NCBI RefSeq assembly: GCF_022846435.1
Contig: NZ_AP025627.1
Location: 1,522,001-1,586,000, forward strand
Length of the DNA stretch: 64,000 bases
Direction: 5' to 3'
DNA from: Parageobacillus sp. KH3-4
GTDB lineage: Bacteria; Bacillota; Bacilli; Bacillales; Anoxybacillaceae
Shown: piece by piece, positions 34,812 through 43,926 of the stretch
Numbering within the stretch: the first letter of the stretch is position 1
Layout: every line of letters begins with the position of its first letter
Position numbers and translations under genes: made by a program
Notes under the pieces: generated by a model
Told to the model about the DNA's origin: nothing
Database searches by the model: none
The model's input: only the letters and a program-made list of their open reading frames with translations

Positions 34812-36752
34812 ATGCGCAAAATGTATATCCTTATTATCATTTTCCTTTTGTTGTTCATTGGAGGAGGGTTTTTTTTCAACAGTAATGCCGAATATGCCCT
34901 TTTGCCTGAAAAAGACGATGTAGTAAAGTATGAAGCGAATCATCAAACAGGCACGGATATTTGGGGGGAATGGATTGGCGCGGAAACGGGAAAAGCGGGA
35001 AAATCATTTGCCGATCGTTCAAAAACGCCTGTTTCTGCCAAACACGGCGCTATTGTTGTCGATGAAAAGCTGCTTCAATTAGGGCGAGAAGTGTTTTATA
35101 AAGAAACATTTGGCAATGAGGTGTTTTTGACGGATATTATGGGGATGGTGAACGGACCGTTAACGATGGCGAATATCGCCAAGGCGGTTATTTCTTTAAA
35201 AGGAAAGGGAACGACAAATTTGCAAGTGGAGCTGGCAGAAGATGTGACCATTGGTGACCGAACGTATAAAAAAGGGGAGAAAATTGACACAGGCATCGAT
35301 GTTCCTAAAGGATCGTATTTGCCGTTAGGGATGCCGGTTGTTTGGGATCATGGTAAGCTTCGCATTGGCATTAGTTGTGCGGCGTGCCATGCGACGGTGG
35401 ATCCAAAAACGAAGAAGGTGGTAGAAGGAGCCCCTAACAATGATTTAAATGCTGGGCTGCTCATGGCGTTAGCCACCAATTCAGCTGCTTATTTTACGCA
35501 TGCGGATATAAAATCGCTGAAGAGCTATATTCGTTCTATGGATCGGACAGTGATGGATTCAAAAGGAAGAAAGTCGTCACTTCCTGATCCGCAATTGCTT
35601 GAAAAAGAGGTAGACCGCATTTTTGCGAGTTGGCCGCGTGGGAATTTCGATTCCACTATCGATATGAAAGCAAATCCGTCGCAAATACCGGATTCATTTA
35701 CATTAGGAGATCATCCGTACGGATGGAGCGGGTTCGCGACAGCAGGGCCGTTCCGCGGGCTTGCTACGTTTAGCAACAACGTTCACGCACAAAATGCCGA
35801 TTCTCTTGCGCAATCGGAGCTTAGCGAAGCGTTATTTGGAGTGGACAAAGAAGTATATATTGGAACGATACTGCAAAATGCCGCTAATCCAAAATTTCGC
35901 TATAAGCCGAACGGGAACGAAAAACCGTCGGAGTTTTTTGCAAAGGTGGACCCGACCCCTGGTGTTGTCGGCGTCAACAAACTCGTTGCTCCGCCGCAAT
36001 TCCCGAAAGTATCGCTCGTGGCGCCGGATGGGTTGGTAGCTAGTGAACCGGGATATCGCTTTAATGAACAAAACAATGCTGTCGCTGCTTGGCAAAATAC
36101 GATTAATCCTCCATCCCTAAGTGCAAAAATGGATGCAAGGCAAATAGCTCGGGGGCGTGATGTATTTGTTCGAGCCGGATGTATTCGCTGTCATGCGGGG
36201 GCGTATTTCACCAATAACCGTGTCGTTGCAGCGAAGGTGATCGGAACCGAGCCATCGCGGGCACAAGCGTTGAAGAAAACGGAAAAAGTATTTGCTGAAG
36301 CGGTTTTCTATGCTCCGGATACCCCTGTGCCAGTTCCGAAAAACGCTAAAGTACTAAAAGTGCCGACAGAACAATTGGATAAAGAACAAATACGTTTAGC
36401 GTTTGCGCATGGCGATTCAAAAGGAGGTTATAAAGTGCCGAGCCTGATCGGCCTTTCTTGGAGCGCTCCGTATCTCCATGATGGGGGCGTTGCGGTCGGA
36501 CCAAACGGGGAGTTCGGTTTAACGGGAACGCTAAGAAAAGGAATTGTACCTGATGCGCGCAATAGTCTTCGCGCATTGATGGACCGGACGCTACGGCAAC
36601 AAGTGATCCGTGCGAATGCTTCCGATCCGCAACTTCGTGCTGTGCATGTCAGCGGCGATGGACATCGTTATTGGATTGATCCACAGGCGGGATTTACGAA
36701 AGAAGAACAAGAAGCTGTGATCGATTATTTACTTTCCCTTACCGCTCCGTAA
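34812..36752 (+). CDS. Membrane-anchored diheme cytochrome c
   Basis: A 646-residue exported protein: an N-terminal hydrophobic anchor (residues 4-23, KMYILIIIFLLLFIGGGFFF), then an extracytoplasmic part with two heme c sites, CAACH at 189-193 and CIRCH at 457-461. VPSLIGLSWSAPYLHDGG near residue 545 is the typical distal loop of diheme cytochrome c peroxidase-like and di-heme oxidoreductase proteins. The first half between residues 80 and 185 is less typical. Likely an electron-transfer or peroxidase-like protein; the partner is unknown. AAGGTG precedes the ATG. Confidence 0.85.
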   Translation: MRKMYILIIIFLLLFIGGGFFFNSNAEYALLPEKDDVVKYEANHQTGTDIWGEWIGAETGKAGKSFADRSKTPVSAKHGAIVVDEKLLQLGREVFYKETFGNEVFLTDIMGMVNGPLTMANIAKAVISLKGKGTTNLQVELAEDVTIGDRTYKKGEKIDTGIDVPKGSYLPLGMPVVWDHGKLRIGISCAACHATVDPKTKKVVEGAPNNDLNAGLLMALATNSAAYFTHADIKSLKSYIRSMDRTVMDSKGRKSSLPDPQLLEKEVDRIFASWPRGNFDSTIDMKANPSQIPDSFTLGDHPYGWSGFATAGPFRGLATFSNNVHAQNADSLAQSELSEALFGVDKEVYIGTILQNAANPKFRYKPNGNEKPSEFFAKVDPTPGVVGVNKLVAPPQFPKVSLVAPDGLVASEPGYRFNEQNNAVAAWQNTINPPSLSAKMDARQIARGRDVFVRAGCIRCHAGAYFTNNRVVAAKVIGTEPSRAQALKKTEKVFAEAVFYAPDTPVPVPKNAKVLKVPTEQLDKEQIRLAFAHGDSKGGYKVPSLIGLSWSAPYLHDGGVAVGPNGEFGLTGTLRKGIVPDARNSLRALMDRTLRQQVIRANASDPQLRAVHVSGDGHRYWIDPQAGFTKEEQEAVIDYLLSLTAP

Positions 36753-36826
36753 TCAAATTTGGGAGCAGTTCACTCGCAAAAACACATCCTCCTCGGTCCA
36801 CACTAACGGATAGGGGAGGGAGCTAG

Positions 36827-36967
36827 ATGAACGAAACGTGTTTTTATTGCCAAGTTGAATGCGCGGATCAAGTTCATTATGTATCGTTTTACGTTTCGGA
36901 CGAAGAACGTGAAGAAGCGTTATGCCCGCAATGTTACGAGGAGTGGCTTCATGGTATAAAAGGGTAG
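36827..36967 (+). CDS. Small cysteine-rich (zinc-ribbon-like) protein
   Basis: 46 residues (MNETCFYCQVECADQ at the start) with CFYC and CPQC pairs about 30 residues apart, a likely zinc ribbon. GGGGAGGGAGCTAG precedes the ATG, a very strong ribosome-binding site. It follows the cytochrome gene by 74 nt on the same strand with no terminator between, and a terminator follows it. Too short for a family assignment; possibly a zinc- or redox-active regulator. Confidence 0.7.
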   Translation: MNETCFYCQVECADQVHYVSFYVSDEEREEALCPQCYEEWLHGIKG

Positions 36968-36977
36968 AAAAAATAAC

Positions 36978-37012
36978 ACCGCACCTTGTTATGATATAGG
37001 TGCGGTTTTTTT
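36978..37012. terminator. Bidirectional terminator
   Basis: ACCGCACCT (36978-36986) and AGGTGCGGT (36998-37006) form a 9-bp stem followed by TTTTTTT. It serves the rightward small gene and overlaps the 3' end of the leftward gene at 36989. Confidence 0.9.
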
Positions 37013-37348
37013 CACAAGCGGCGGAGTTGTGACGATCTTGTGAAGATCGCTTTTTTCGTCATAAGAACGGTAAACGATGGGAGCGGAGTCAGGGGAAGAA
37101 ACAGAGACAAATAAAATATGTTCATCGTTTCCTTTCGCCTTCTTTGTTTCCATTGTTAAGGCTGCGTTGTCTAAATGAAGGGAGTAAAATCGATACGTTA
37201 GACCAAGCCATGTTTTTTCGGATACCGACGTGTCGGGATGTTCCCGGATTAGTCGGGCGATATCGGCAAAGGAGTGTTTCTCCCGCTGCAGCCGGTCTAT
37301 TAGCATGTTTGTCGTCTGCTTCATCCAATTTTTCCATGATTCGAACAT
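36989..37348 (-). CDS. Hypothetical protein
   Basis: About 119 residues, soluble, with an N-terminal helical stretch (SWKNWMKQTTNMLIDRLQ) and a beta-rich second half (EHILFVSVSSPDSAPIVYRS). The start is taken as the ATG at 37348, preceded by AAAGGTGAGG; a GTG at 37357 overlaps that site. The C-terminal tail overlaps the shared terminator. I do not recognise the family. It points the same way as the histidine kinase gene upstream (37394-38497) and may be co-transcribed with it. Confidence 0.6.
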   Translation of the reverse strand: MFESWKNWMKQTTNMLIDRLQREKHSFADIARLIREHPDTSVSEKTWLGLTYRFYSLHLDNAALTMETKKAKGNDEHILFVSVSSPDSAPIVYRSYDEKSDLHKIVTTPPLVKKTAPIS

Positions 37349-37393
37349 TGCCCTCACCTTTTTTATTCAAGTATGCCCCTACTCTTAACTTGT

Positions 37394-38497
37394 TTATACG
37401 GGCAGCTTGATGGAAAAAGAAGTCATGTGTTCATTCGAGGTGCACGTAATTTGCCCGCCATGATCTTCAATAATTTTTTTGCAAATGTAAAGGCCAATTC
37501 CTGTTCCTAATTTTTTTGTTGTAAAAAATGGTTCGAAAATCGTTTGGACCATTTCTTCCGGGATTGCTGGCCCATTGTTGATGATTTTAATATAAACGGA
37601 CTCGTCCTGACGGTAGGCGTCGATACAAATGCAGCGGGGTTTGCCTTTTTCTTTCACCGCTTCAATGGAATTTAACAAAATGTTGATGAACACTTGGCGG
37701 AGCTGATCTTTATAGGCAAATAGATGTATCGATGAGTCAACGGATATCGAGATTTTCACATCCCCGTCGACAATGCTTGCGTATAAAAATTCAATAATTT
37801 CCTCGAATAGCTGCAAAAGCGCAAAGGTTTCTTTTTCGTTTTCTACTATTTCTTTTCTAGAAGCATGAAGAAATTGGGAAATGCGGAATTTAAGCTGCTG
37901 CAATTCATGGTCAATAATATCAAGATACGGCAAATCTGGATGTTCCAATTTTAATAATTGAATAAACCCGATAATCGCTGTCAGCGGATTGCGAAATTCA
38001 TGCACAAAGCTCGATGACATTTGACCAAGCAATGTTAAACGATCTTTATGGGATTGGGTGATCAACAAGTTTTTTTCTCGCAATTCCGCTTCTTTTAATT
38101 CGTTGTATTTCGTGACGGCATGAAATAAAAATTGATCAAACAAGCAATTGATTTCATCGATCAGCGGAAACAGTTCTTCCATCGGCAATGTGGACTGAAG
38201 TGCATACTTTACCACTAATCTTCGTCCGAGATTTGTATTGTAAACAAACTCGCCGATATTCATATTTGTTTCTGCTCGCTCTTTCGCGATTTTGTAAGCA
38301 AGCTGTTCGATATTGTCGCGGTTGGATGCGTGAAGCAGCGTGTCTTTGACGAGCTGAAACACGGCTATTCCGTTATGCACGATATGATCGATATATTTAT
38401 CATTATCAGTGATATACATATGGCGTTGCCAGTAAGAAAGAAAGTCGGAAAAATGCGCATCTAAATGCGCGATTAATTTTTGCGCCGCGGATGTCAA
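37394..38497 (-). CDS. Soluble sporulation-type sensor histidine kinase
   Basis: A 367-residue kinase with no membrane segment. Residues 1-130 form a helical N-terminal domain like the HisK_N domain of Bacillus sporulation kinases; the phosphoacceptor H166 lies in SSFVHEFRNPLTAIIGF, and the ATPase domain has NILLNSIEAV (N box) and GTGIGLYICKKII (G box). No PAS domain and no cognate response regulator are adjacent, as expected for kinases that feed the Spo0F/Spo0A phosphorelay. The start is TTG at 38497, 7 nt after GGGGTG. Role in sporulation is inferred from architecture. Confidence 0.8.
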   Translation of the reverse strand: MTSAAQKLIAHLDAHFSDFLSYWQRHMYITDNDKYIDHIVHNGIAVFQLVKDTLLHASNRDNIEQLAYKIAKERAETNMNIGEFVYNTNLGRRLVVKYALQSTLPMEELFPLIDEINCLFDQFLFHAVTKYNELKEAELREKNLLITQSHKDRLTLLGQMSSSFVHEFRNPLTAIIGFIQLLKLEHPDLPYLDIIDHELQQLKFRISQFLHASRKEIVENEKETFALLQLFEEIIEFLYASIVDGDVKISISVDSSIHLFAYKDQLRQVFINILLNSIEAVKEKGKPRCICIDAYRQDESVYIKIINNGPAIPEEMVQTIFEPFFTTKKLGTGIGLYICKKIIEDHGGQITCTSNEHMTSFSIKLPV

Positions 38498-38666
38498 GCG
38501 ATGTCACCCCGTTTTTATCTATTTACTTTTTATTATAAAGGGGAATGTGCAAGTAGAGTAGATGGAAAATAGCATTCATTCATTGATTGCTAAATGTGAA
38601 CAATATTTCACAAATCTTTCACAATATTCGTTTATAATGGGTTTGTTGACGAAAGGAGGGGGCGAG

Positions 38667-39641
38667 ATGAGGAGGGTATGCCTATTTCTTCTTATTTTAG
38701 GAATGTTTTTGGTGTATGGATGTGAGAAAGAGACATTTCCAGCAGTTCCAAAGCGGGCACAAATATTGGCCAGCGTTAACGTAAAAGAGGAAAGTGTCGC
38801 ATTTTTCGACGCGAAAACGGGGGCGGCTTTGGCGAAATGGAAGGTGAACAAACCGATTCAAGGCGCCGCGCTGCTTTACGATCAGCGAACATTATTGCTA
38901 TACGGCAATGAGCTGGATCGTGTTTACCTATATGATATCCATACTGGAAAAGAAGCACAGGAGTGGCAGACGGGGAAAGGAATTGTTCGTGCGCTTGCAT
39001 CGAATAAAGGAGATGCTGTTTTTTTGGCAGATGAGCGGCAAAACGCCATCCGCATCTTTAAAGAAAATGGGCAGGAAGCCGGGAAAATTGCGGTAGGCGA
39101 CAAGCCGTTGACATTATTGCAAAACGATGCAGGGACGCTTCTGTACGTCATTGACTTTCGCAGCACCAAAGCATATATCGTCCAAGTGGACAAACGGCGG
39201 GTCATTCGGACGTTTTCTGTCCCGGAATTTGCCGTTAGTGGATTGCTACGTGAGAAAGAAGGAGAATTATGGGTGGGAGGCCATGGAAACGGCAGCACCG
39301 TGGAAACGAATATTCATATTTATTCGGCCAGTACAGGAGCGTTCGTCAAAACGGTGAAAGCACCCGTGATGCCAATAGATTTTGCAGAAACAAAAGAAGG
39401 AATTTATGCTTTAAGCCACGGCTCAAGCACGCTATGGAAATGGGATAATTCAGGAAAATTACAATCATCTGTTATCGCAGGGGCGAATCCATTTGCCATG
39501 ATTGGGGAAAACGGGCGGCTATATATTGCTAGTTATGATAGTGATGAAATATATGTCGTGGACGAGCGGACGATGAAAGTCATCGATCGTTGGAAAACAG
39601 GAAAAGGTCCGTTTCAATTATTGATAGCGAAAGGAGGATGA
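38667..39641 (+). CDS. Beta-propeller lipoprotein next to a two-component system
   Basis: 324 residues with a lipoprotein signal peptide: MRRVCLFLLILGMFLVYGC, lipobox LVYGC with C19 as the lipidated residue. The mature part consists of repeats of about 40 residues like those of YVTN/YncE beta-propellers (for example VAFFDAKTGAALAKW and IYVVDERTMKVIDRW). A longer reading frame starts at 38562 but AAAGGAGGGGG directly precedes 38667. The response-regulator start overlaps its ribosome-binding site with this stop codon, so the three genes are one operon. Likely an extracytoplasmic binding or signal-presenting partner of the kinase. Confidence 0.8.
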   Translation: MRRVCLFLLILGMFLVYGCEKETFPAVPKRAQILASVNVKEESVAFFDAKTGAALAKWKVNKPIQGAALLYDQRTLLLYGNELDRVYLYDIHTGKEAQEWQTGKGIVRALASNKGDAVFLADERQNAIRIFKENGQEAGKIAVGDKPLTLLQNDAGTLLYVIDFRSTKAYIVQVDKRRVIRTFSVPEFAVSGLLREKEGELWVGGHGNGSTVETNIHIYSASTGAFVKTVKAPVMPIDFAETKEGIYALSHGSSTLWKWDNSGKLQSSVIAGANPFAMIGENGRLYIASYDSDEIYVVDERTMKVIDRWKTGKGPFQLLIAKGG

Positions 39642-39643
39642 CG

Positions 39644-40315
39644 GTGGAAAAGAGAACGGTGTTAATTGTGGATGATGAGGAAGATATGCGGTTTTTAGTC
39701 AGAATGTATTTAGAAAACGCTGGTTTTTCTTGTTTGGAAGCCGAAGATGGCGACAGGGCGCTGAAAGTTTTAGATGACGCGAAAGTAGATGCCGTTTTAA
39801 TTGACATTATGATGCCGAAGATGGATGGTTTTACCTTGTGTGAGCGAATTCGCCAGCAATCGGACGTTCCTATTTTGTTTTTAACAGCAAGGGGAGAAGA
39901 ATGGGATAAAATAAAAGGATTGAAGCTTGGCGGCGACGACTATATTGTGAAGCCGTTTAGTCCAGGCGAATTAACCGCCCGCATTGAAGCGGTGATGCGC
40001 CGCGCTTATCACGCCGGCAATCTCGGCCTTTCGTTTGGCCCGCTTATGATTGATGAAAGAGGAAGAAAAGTAACGGTAGACGGGGAGCCGGTCATTCTCA
40101 CTTTAAAGGAATTCGATTTGCTTTTATTTTTGGCAAAACATCGCGGGCAAGTGTTTAGCCGCGAAGAGCTGCTCGCAAAAGTATGGGGATATGATTATAC
40201 AGGAAATGCGCGAACGGTCGATACCCATATTAAAACGCTGCGCATGAAGCTAAAGCAGGCGAGCGAGTTCATTCATACAGTGTGGGGAATTGGATATAAA
40301 TTTGAGGTGTCGTGA
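39644..40315 (+). CDS. OmpR/PhoB-family response regulator
   Basis: 223 residues: a receiver domain (residues 4-118, acid pocket DDEED, phosphoacceptor D54 in VLIDIMMPKMDG, conserved K in YIVKPF) and a winged-helix DNA-binding domain (about 130-222, GNARTVDTHIKTLRMKL). GTG 39644 is preferred since AAAGGAGG ends 7 nt before; an ATG at 39638 is too close. The gene directly abuts the kinase gene (TGA followed by ATG), so the pair is coupled. Regulated promoters are unknown. Confidence 0.92.
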   Translation: MEKRTVLIVDDEEDMRFLVRMYLENAGFSCLEAEDGDRALKVLDDAKVDAVLIDIMMPKMDGFTLCERIRQQSDVPILFLTARGEEWDKIKGLKLGGDDYIVKPFSPGELTARIEAVMRRAYHAGNLGLSFGPLMIDERGRKVTVDGEPVILTLKEFDLLLFLAKHRGQVFSREELLAKVWGYDYTGNARTVDTHIKTLRMKLKQASEFIHTVWGIGYKFEVS

Positions 40316-41725
40316 ATGCGGCGAAACACGTTGACATTAGAGCAAAAAATATGGTTGATGATTAGCTTCGGCGTTATTTTGACCGTATTGTTTTCCTCTT
40401 TTTTGTTAGATTATTTCTACCAAAAATTGTATGTAGATAAAGTAGAACAGACGCTGCTCCAAGAGGGAAAATTGCTGGCAGCCGATTATCACGGCGGTGC
40501 GGTTAGCGAGACGTTCCACAAGCAAATTGAATGGTATGATGAAAAATCAACCGCCGAAGTGATGTTAGTGAATAATCCACGCGAATTAAGCGCTTGCCTG
40601 CCGTTTGACATTGACTATCAATCGTTGATTAACGGCAAAGATCGCGAAAAGCTGCTGCGCGGCGAAACAGTGACGAAAATCGGCTACGAAAAGCGATTCC
40701 ACCGCAAAATTATGGGAGTGATTATCCCGCTATTAGATGGTCACCGCCTGCAAGGCGCTATTTACCTTTACATTCCGCTCGCAAGCATTCAAGAGTTAAC
40801 GAAAGATGTCGCGATGATTTGGCTTCCGCTCGCAGCGCTGTTTGTCTTTGTTCTTCTCTTTGCTGGAAAGCAGCTTGTTCGCCATATAACAGGTCCGCTG
40901 AAGGAGATGGAGGAAGTTGCTTACCATATGTCACAAGGAAACTATGAAGCGCAAATTCCAGTACGGACGAACGATGAAGTCGGCAAACTGGCAAAAGCAT
41001 TTAATGTCATGGCGAAAGCAGTTGCCGAAGAAGATATGCGCAAGCGCGAGTTTTTAGCGAACGTTTCCCACGAATTGCGGACACCGATAAGCTATGTGAA
41101 AGGGTATAGTGAAGCGATATTGCAAGGATTGGTGAAGACAAAAGAAGAGCAAAGAAAGCATGTGCAGCTGATTCATCGGGAAGCGGGCCGAATGGAGCGA
41201 CTTGTCCGTGATTTGCTTGATTTAGCCCAATTAGAAGGAAATAGTGTGCCGCTGCAAAAAGTTCCGCTTGTATTTGCGCAAGTGATTGAAGATACGGTTG
41301 CAAAATACGAACCGTTTTTACGAAAAAAACAAATTGCGCTTGCCGTGGAGTTAGACCACGATATTATTTTGGAAGGGGACGCCGACCGGCTTGAACAAGT
41401 TGTGCAAAACCTTTTAGATAATGCTGTTCGTTATACCCCAACTGCCGGAAAGATCAATATACAATTAAGAAAAGTAAATGCCATGAGCTGTCAGCTTATC
41501 ATTCGTGATTCAGGAAAAGGAGTTCCAAAAGAAAAGCTGGCGTTTCTTGGGCAGCGATTTTTCCGTGCGGATCAGGCACGTACGAGAAAAGAAGGTGGTA
41601 CAGGATTAGGTTTGGCGATTGTCAAACAGATTATTTCCCTGCACGATGGCACGATTTCCTTTTTTAGCGAAGAAGGAAAAGGAATGGAAGTGGTCATTCA
41701 GCTTCCGATATACCCTGATCAGTAA
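40316..41725 (+). CDS. Membrane sensor histidine kinase
   Basis: 469 residues: first membrane helix about 12-34, extracytoplasmic domain about 35-162, second helix 165-186, HAMP 187-239, phosphoacceptor H252 in FLANVSHELRTPISYVKGY, and a HATPase domain with NLLDNAVRY and GGTGLGLAIVKQI. It is the cognate kinase of the regulator encoded immediately upstream. The extracytoplasmic domain is PAS-like in size but has no recognisable ligand motif. With the lipoprotein gene it forms a three-gene envelope-sensing unit. Confidence 0.93.
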   Translation: MRRNTLTLEQKIWLMISFGVILTVLFSSFLLDYFYQKLYVDKVEQTLLQEGKLLAADYHGGAVSETFHKQIEWYDEKSTAEVMLVNNPRELSACLPFDIDYQSLINGKDREKLLRGETVTKIGYEKRFHRKIMGVIIPLLDGHRLQGAIYLYIPLASIQELTKDVAMIWLPLAALFVFVLLFAGKQLVRHITGPLKEMEEVAYHMSQGNYEAQIPVRTNDEVGKLAKAFNVMAKAVAEEDMRKREFLANVSHELRTPISYVKGYSEAILQGLVKTKEEQRKHVQLIHREAGRMERLVRDLLDLAQLEGNSVPLQKVPLVFAQVIEDTVAKYEPFLRKKQIALAVELDHDIILEGDADRLEQVVQNLLDNAVRYTPTAGKINIQLRKVNAMSCQLIIRDSGKGVPKEKLAFLGQRFFRADQARTRKEGGTGLGLAIVKQIISLHDGTISFFSEEGKGMEVVIQLPIYPDQ

Positions 41726-41728
41726 TCA

Positions 41729-41757
41729 TTGAAAGAAAATAAAAAAAGACTTATAAT
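41729..41757 (+). promoter_or_regulatory. Sigma-A promoter of the cysteine synthase gene
   Basis: TTGAAA (41729-41734), a 17-nt spacer and TATAAT (41752-41757), 39 nt before the start codon. Near-consensus. No T box or S box leader fits in the short distance. Confidence 0.85.
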
Positions 41758-41795
41758 CAGATAAGGATAATTTTAATAAAGGTTGGGGACTTGCG

Positions 41796-42719
41796 ATGAA
41801 ACTATACAACTCTGTTTTAGACTTAATCGGCAATACACCAATAGTCAAATTAAACCGGATTCCTGATCCGCATGGCGCGGACGTATATATGAAGTTAGAA
41901 TCGTTTAATCCGGGGGGAAGTGTAAAAGACCGGGCGGCGTTTGAAATGATTCGGCGCGCGGAACAAGAAGGAAAGATTGTTCCAGGGAAAAGCACGATTA
42001 TTGAACCGACTTCAGGAAACACCGGCATCGGCTTGGCGATGGTTTGTGCGGCCAAAGGTTATCGCTGCATTATTACGATGCCAGATAACGCAACAGTCGA
42101 ACGCGTAAAAATTTTGAAAGCGTACGGCGCGGAAGTGCATTTAACGCCGGCGGAAAAACGGATGCAAGGGGCGATTGACGAGGCGAACCGGCTCGCCGCG
42201 CAAATTCCAGACAGCTTCATCCCGATGCAGTTTGAAAATCCGGCAAATCCGGATGCGCATCGCCATAGCACGGCCTGCGAGATTCTAGAAGCGTTCGACG
42301 GCAAACTCGATGCGTTCGTGTTAACTGCTGGTACTGGTGGAACGGTGACTGGCACCGGAGAGGAATTGAAAAAGCATATCCCGAATTTGCGCATTTATGT
42401 TGTAGAGCCATATGGCTCCCCTGTATTGTCGGGTGGAAAGCCAGGGCCACATAAAATCCCGGGTACAGGTCCGGGGTTTATCCCGAAAATTTTAAACCGC
42501 CATATTTACGACGATATTTTTCTGATTAAGGATGAAGACGCGCAAATGATGGCGCGCCGTCTTGCTGCAGAAGAAGGCATTCTTGTGGGGGCTTCTTCCG
42601 CTGCCAGCGCCTATTATGCGATCGAAGTTGCCAAACAGCTTCCAAAAGACGCTCGTGTTCTTTGCATGGCACCGGACTCGGGAGAACGGTATTTATCGTC
42701 CGATTTATTTGCAGAGTAA
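41796..42719 (+). CDS. cysK: Cysteine synthase (O-acetylserine sulfhydrylase)
   Basis: PLP enzyme of 307 residues that makes cysteine from O-acetylserine and sulfide. PLP lysine K44 lies in NPGGSVKDRAA, the substrate loop is PTSGNTGIGLA, and the phosphate-binding loop is TAGTGGTVTGTG. LVGASSAAS near residue 260 is the pyrimidine-side loop. Bacillaceae may carry several paralogues, and serine- or phosphoserine-specific variants cannot be excluded. Monocistronic with its own promoter and terminator. Confidence 0.92.
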   Translation: MKLYNSVLDLIGNTPIVKLNRIPDPHGADVYMKLESFNPGGSVKDRAAFEMIRRAEQEGKIVPGKSTIIEPTSGNTGIGLAMVCAAKGYRCIITMPDNATVERVKILKAYGAEVHLTPAEKRMQGAIDEANRLAAQIPDSFIPMQFENPANPDAHRHSTACEILEAFDGKLDAFVLTAGTGGTVTGTGEELKKHIPNLRIYVVEPYGSPVLSGGKPGPHKIPGTGPGFIPKILNRHIYDDIFLIKDEDAQMMARRLAAEEGILVGASSAASAYYAIEVAKQLPKDARVLCMAPDSGERYLSSDLFAE

Positions 42720-42728
42720 GAGTAATGG

Positions 42729-42762
42729 AAAGGCTCGCACAGGCGGGCCTTTTATTTTTTTA
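42729..42762 (+). terminator. Intrinsic terminator after cysK
   Basis: AAAGGCTCGC (42729-42738) and GCGGGCCTTT (42743-42752) pair with one wobble, followed by TATTTTTTTATT. Confidence 0.88.
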
Positions 42763-42903
42763 TTGATCGTTTGACATTGTTCCATTAAAATGAAACATGT
42801 TCATTATCACCGCAAATTTTTGACATCTTTTATGCGAAAATGCCATTCGGCTAATGACCGGATACGGTTCATTGTGATAAACTAAGGAAAAAAGGGGGAA
42901 TGC

Positions 42904-43542
42904 ATGTTGAATTACTCGACAACATATTCATCTAGCCCCATTGCTAAATTGGCGGCTACATTTTTGGCGGCGCTGGCGGTAGCGACAGGCGGGATTTATA
43001 TCGGACAGTGGATTCCGATCGCGCTGCATTTGCCGCTCGCCGTGCTGGAGATTGTTTTGCTGCTTGTGATGATCTTTGCCCGCAGCAAAAAAGCGGTCAG
43101 TTATCCGCTTATGTACAGCTTTATGCTCGTATCCGGCGCTACGCTATATCCGCTCATCGGCCATTACGTTGCGGTTATTGGTGCCGAAGCTGTGTTCAAG
43201 GCGTTTGCGCTGGCGGTCGTTTCGTTTTCCGGCGTGGCCATTTATGCGGCGAAAACGAAAGAAGATTTTTCGTTTCTTGGTGGCTTTTTGACATTAGGAG
43301 CGTTTGCGCTGCTCGGTCTCTTGATTATTCAATGGTTTATTCCGTTTTCCAGCATCGGTCAAATGGGGGTCGCTGCCTTAGGGATTCTTATTTTCCTTGG
43401 CTTTACGATTTACGATATCAACCGTTTGGCCCGTCATGGTTTTGCGGAAGCGGACATTCCGATGATTGTTGTCAACATTTATCTTGACTTTATTAATTTG
43501 TTTATTTATATTTTGCGCTTTTTTGCCAGCGATGAAGATTGA
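42904..43542 (+). CDS. Bax-inhibitor-1 (TMBIM) family membrane protein, YetJ-like
   Basis: 212 residues with seven hydrophobic segments. The conserved tail FTIYDINRL and the acidic residues in IYLDFINLFIYILRFF match the di-aspartyl pH sensor region of TMBIM proteins. B. subtilis YetJ is a pH-dependent calcium leak channel, and this is probably its equivalent. The ATG at 42904 follows AAAAGGGGGAA. Single gene between two terminators. Confidence 0.88.
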   Translation: MLNYSTTYSSSPIAKLAATFLAALAVATGGIYIGQWIPIALHLPLAVLEIVLLLVMIFARSKKAVSYPLMYSFMLVSGATLYPLIGHYVAVIGAEAVFKAFALAVVSFSGVAIYAAKTKEDFSFLGGFLTLGAFALLGLLIIQWFIPFSSIGQMGVAALGILIFLGFTIYDINRLARHGFAEADIPMIVVNIYLDFINLFIYILRFFASDED

Positions 43543-43555
43543 TGAATGTCCATAC

Positions 43556-43598
43556 AAAAGACTGTTTCCTCTATTGTTTAGGGAACAGTCTTTTTTTC
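43556..43598 (+). terminator. Intrinsic terminator after the BI-1 family gene
   Basis: AAAAGACTGTTTCC (43556-43569) and GGGAACAGTCTTTT form a long stem with TTTTTTT. Confidence 0.92.
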
Positions 43599-43884
43599 AT
43601 TGCAAACAAATATTCATGAAGCCGTTTCGATGATGAAAGAAATTGGATTGAGGAACGTTAAGCTTCCATATGATCCGGCTTGGATATGTCCGCGGTCATT
43701 CAGCCGTTAGAAAAGCAATGCCATGTGACGGTAAAAAGGGAGAATTATAAATAAATTCTAAATTAAAAATTCATTGAAAAATTCGAAAATAAATGGTTTA
43801 ATAATAATAAAAATAGTAATAACACGCACAAAAACTTTTATTCGTTGTTTCATGATTTTGTGCGTTTATTTTTATCCATTAAAA
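43599..43884. other. Intergenic region with a possible gene fragment and the glc promoter area
   Basis: Between 43605 and 43710 one plus-strand frame reads a protein-like stretch (MMKEIGLRNVKLPYDPAW) that ends in a stop and has no ribosome-binding site; it may be a gene remnant. From 43745 to 43884 the sequence is AT-rich. TTGTTT (43845-43850), 16 nt and TATTTT (43867-43872) is a weak candidate promoter for glcE. Confidence 0.3.
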
Positions 43885-43909
43885 GAAACGGTGTTTCCTA
43901 TTACGAAAC
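43885..43909. promoter_or_regulatory. Operator candidate before glcE (GAAAC/GTTTC repeats)
   Basis: GAAAC (43885-43889), GTTTC (43893-43897) and GAAAC (43905-43909) alternate. The core TGTTTCCTATTACGAAAC (43892-43909) is the exact reverse complement of the site at 48131-48148 before malate synthase. It lies between the likely promoter and the ribosome-binding site, a position for repression. The IclR-family gene at 52637 is the obvious candidate binder. Confidence 0.65.
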
Positions 43910-43926
43910 AACAGGAGGTGTAAGGC

